Below, in pieces: positions 62,350 through 64,000 of a DNA stretch of 64,000 bases (position 1 is the first letter of the stretch; each line of letters begins with the position of its first letter). Origin of the DNA: Mactromeris polynyma (Eukaryota; Mollusca; Bivalvia; Venerida; Mactridae); assembly GCA_032209605.1 (NCBI GenBank), contig JASFXZ010000045.1, forward strand, positions 2,046,001 to 2,110,000, in the 5' to 3' direction. The position numbers and the translations under genes were made by a program. The notes below the pieces were generated by a model, which had not been told where the DNA came from, did not search any database, and was given only the letters and a program-made list of their open reading frames with translations.

Positions 62350-64000
62350 AAATTTGTTGAATGTAATGTTTGTTAAGTTAATTAATGGCCCCAACATCTG
62401 TTTTGTATCCTTATAATTACCAATATATATGTTATCAAGTACATTTACTTGTATACGGAAACAGAAAATACATCTTTTTCTTTAAGAATTTTAATATATA
62501 TTATTTCATAGACATATCTCAGCTAATGTAGCATTTTTTTGGCAACTTCTGAACTTGTGATATTATTGATCGGTGGTGTAGAGTCCTAAAGTTCTGTCAG
62601 GTTATGCCAAAATTCTATTTTAATTTGTTAGGATAAGTGTGTGAAATGCATTGGTATGATACAGTAAGGTTGGGTTATTGAAAGATATCCGTTAATTAGG
62701 ATCATCCATGAAATGGAGCCCAGAGGTTTGATACCGGGAGTCAGTATTGACAGAGGTGTTCCAAATGCTTAGTGTGTAGAGAGCACCAGATTGTAGATCT
62801 ATGATTCTTACTTGTTTTTCTACTCTGCATAATTGAAATTGATACCCACACATAATATTTTTTGTTATTTCATTACATTATATTGGCCTGAATACTGTTA
62901 CATTTTTTATTTGCCTAACTCGGTCTTTTCATTCTTTTTACTTTTTTGCCTAACTGTGACCATATTCTGCTTCTAAACATATTTTTACAGTTTTTTTGTG
63001 GCTAGATTTAGTTTTAGTGTAAATCTCTGAGCTTTCAAAGTTTTTATAACGTTTAATTTGAGTGAATTACATGATCAAGTGCAATGTACTAACATTTTTG
63101 TTGATATTCAAATCTACCTGTACTGTGTATCACTGTAATGTTGTTGAATTCACAGGTGCATTGTACTTTATTACTGTGAATTCTGACAATATTACCTTTT
63201 CAAATTTTGTAAATAATGCAGTCTGCAGCTAAATGAAAACAATTGTTAATGTAGACAGTAATTTGACACCTACTTGAACATAATATTCACAAGAATTTTT
63301 AAGTAATTTTCAAAATTTAGAAAATAGCATAGTTGCAAATAGTGTTCTTCATATCTGTGGAAGTCCGTGTTTAAGGTATTATTAGTTTCATTTTCTTTTC
63401 TAGTTTCATGAATACTTTGCTTCTATCATACATTTTCGTAATGATTATCTTTGTACATTTATTGCTGACATTACCTCTGTTGGTGCTGTAATTTCATGTA
63501 ACAAGTCGTTGATTTCATGAAAATGCCATTCAGAGAGTCAGCTAACAGTACACTCATGGCATGTCACTATATAGAACAAAACCTGAGTTTGAATTGTTGT
63601 TTTCTTCTGTTGTCCTAAGCTCTATTGAACTAAACCGGAGTGTTTTGTTGCATATTCCTTACTAGTATATTTTAAGCAACAAGTGGAGCAAAAATTAGTT
63701 TCAACATTAGCTAATTAGGATATGATTTGTATTTTGTATCCTTAATACATATAAACCTTATTTTACTATCTAGAAAAGTGTTGCAATTCAGTTTTGTTTG
63801 AATGTTTACAATAGTTTTGCTCCGAATTAGTGATAGTTGTCTGTATTGTGGAAATTTGAATTGCTTAATTGCATTTTATGTGTATTTAAACTGTTATTAC
63901 TTGTAATCCATACACCGGGTAACTTATTTTTCATGTATTTATAGCTTTAATGGACTAATAACAGATATTATAACCATGATAAATTATACAATGCGCCATG
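62350..64000. other. 3' intron or flank of STKLD1
   Basis: No convincing terminal exon was found by eye. One weak candidate is an acceptor at 63221 followed by SAAK and a stop. The true last coding exon, about 20 codons by comparison with the human protein, may lie beyond the window. Confidence 0.4.

Noticed and set aside
62624..62652. A 22-nt STKLD1 microexon after TTTGTTAG
   Set aside because: The phase would fit, but the sequence is short and the peptide (DKCVKCI) has no counterpart. It is indistinguishable from chance.

Overview
The window is nuclear DNA from an invertebrate animal, most likely a bivalve mollusc and possibly a heterodont one. The genes have many short exons, large AT-rich introns and canonical GT/AG splice sites. 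The repeat landscape is the kind seen in molluscs: a SINE with a Nin-type central domain, AAAGGGAGATAAC-type degenerate repeats, and a 700-bp element with GACC-rich tails and a GAAGGGGGGCA end. The lineage is inferred from repeats and coding similarity read by eye, not from a search.

Three protein-coding genes can be assembled exon by exon. (1) 6959-3701, minus strand: a complete 449-residue type II membrane carbohydrate sulfotransferase in three coding exons, with a 34-bp satellite array in its second intron. (2) 38359-28453, minus strand: a ten-exon gene for an unrecognised 489/493-residue protein made of an acidic N-terminus and four diverged copies of a module of about 70 residues. It ends in one of two homologous alternative last exons. 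(3) 42899-62134, plus strand: the orthologue of STKLD1, a kinase domain followed by armadillo repeats. Unlike the human protein as I remember it, it keeps HRD and DFG. Near its 3' end are two homologous, phase-identical exons that cannot be spliced together without a stop. Genes 2 and 3 are head to head across about 4.5 kb that holds several repeats and a palindromic NRF1-type site just before the STKLD1 start.

The region from about 7 kb to 28 kb has no recognisable host gene. It holds a decayed LINE on the plus strand (7.8-8.9 kb), a 26-bp tandem array (9.3-9.7 kb), a 5'-truncated, frameshifted CR1/L2-like LINE on the minus strand (18.5-20.6 kb), tRNA-derived SINE heads and small palindromic MITEs.

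Inserted elements with visible boundaries include a 607-bp hAT-type MITE with a perfect 8-bp target duplication, a 644-bp TTAA-flanked MITE whose empty site is preserved about 100 bp away in a tandem copy, and a 358-bp element with 15-bp terminal repeats. No bacterial genes, rRNA, CRISPR or viral genes were seen.
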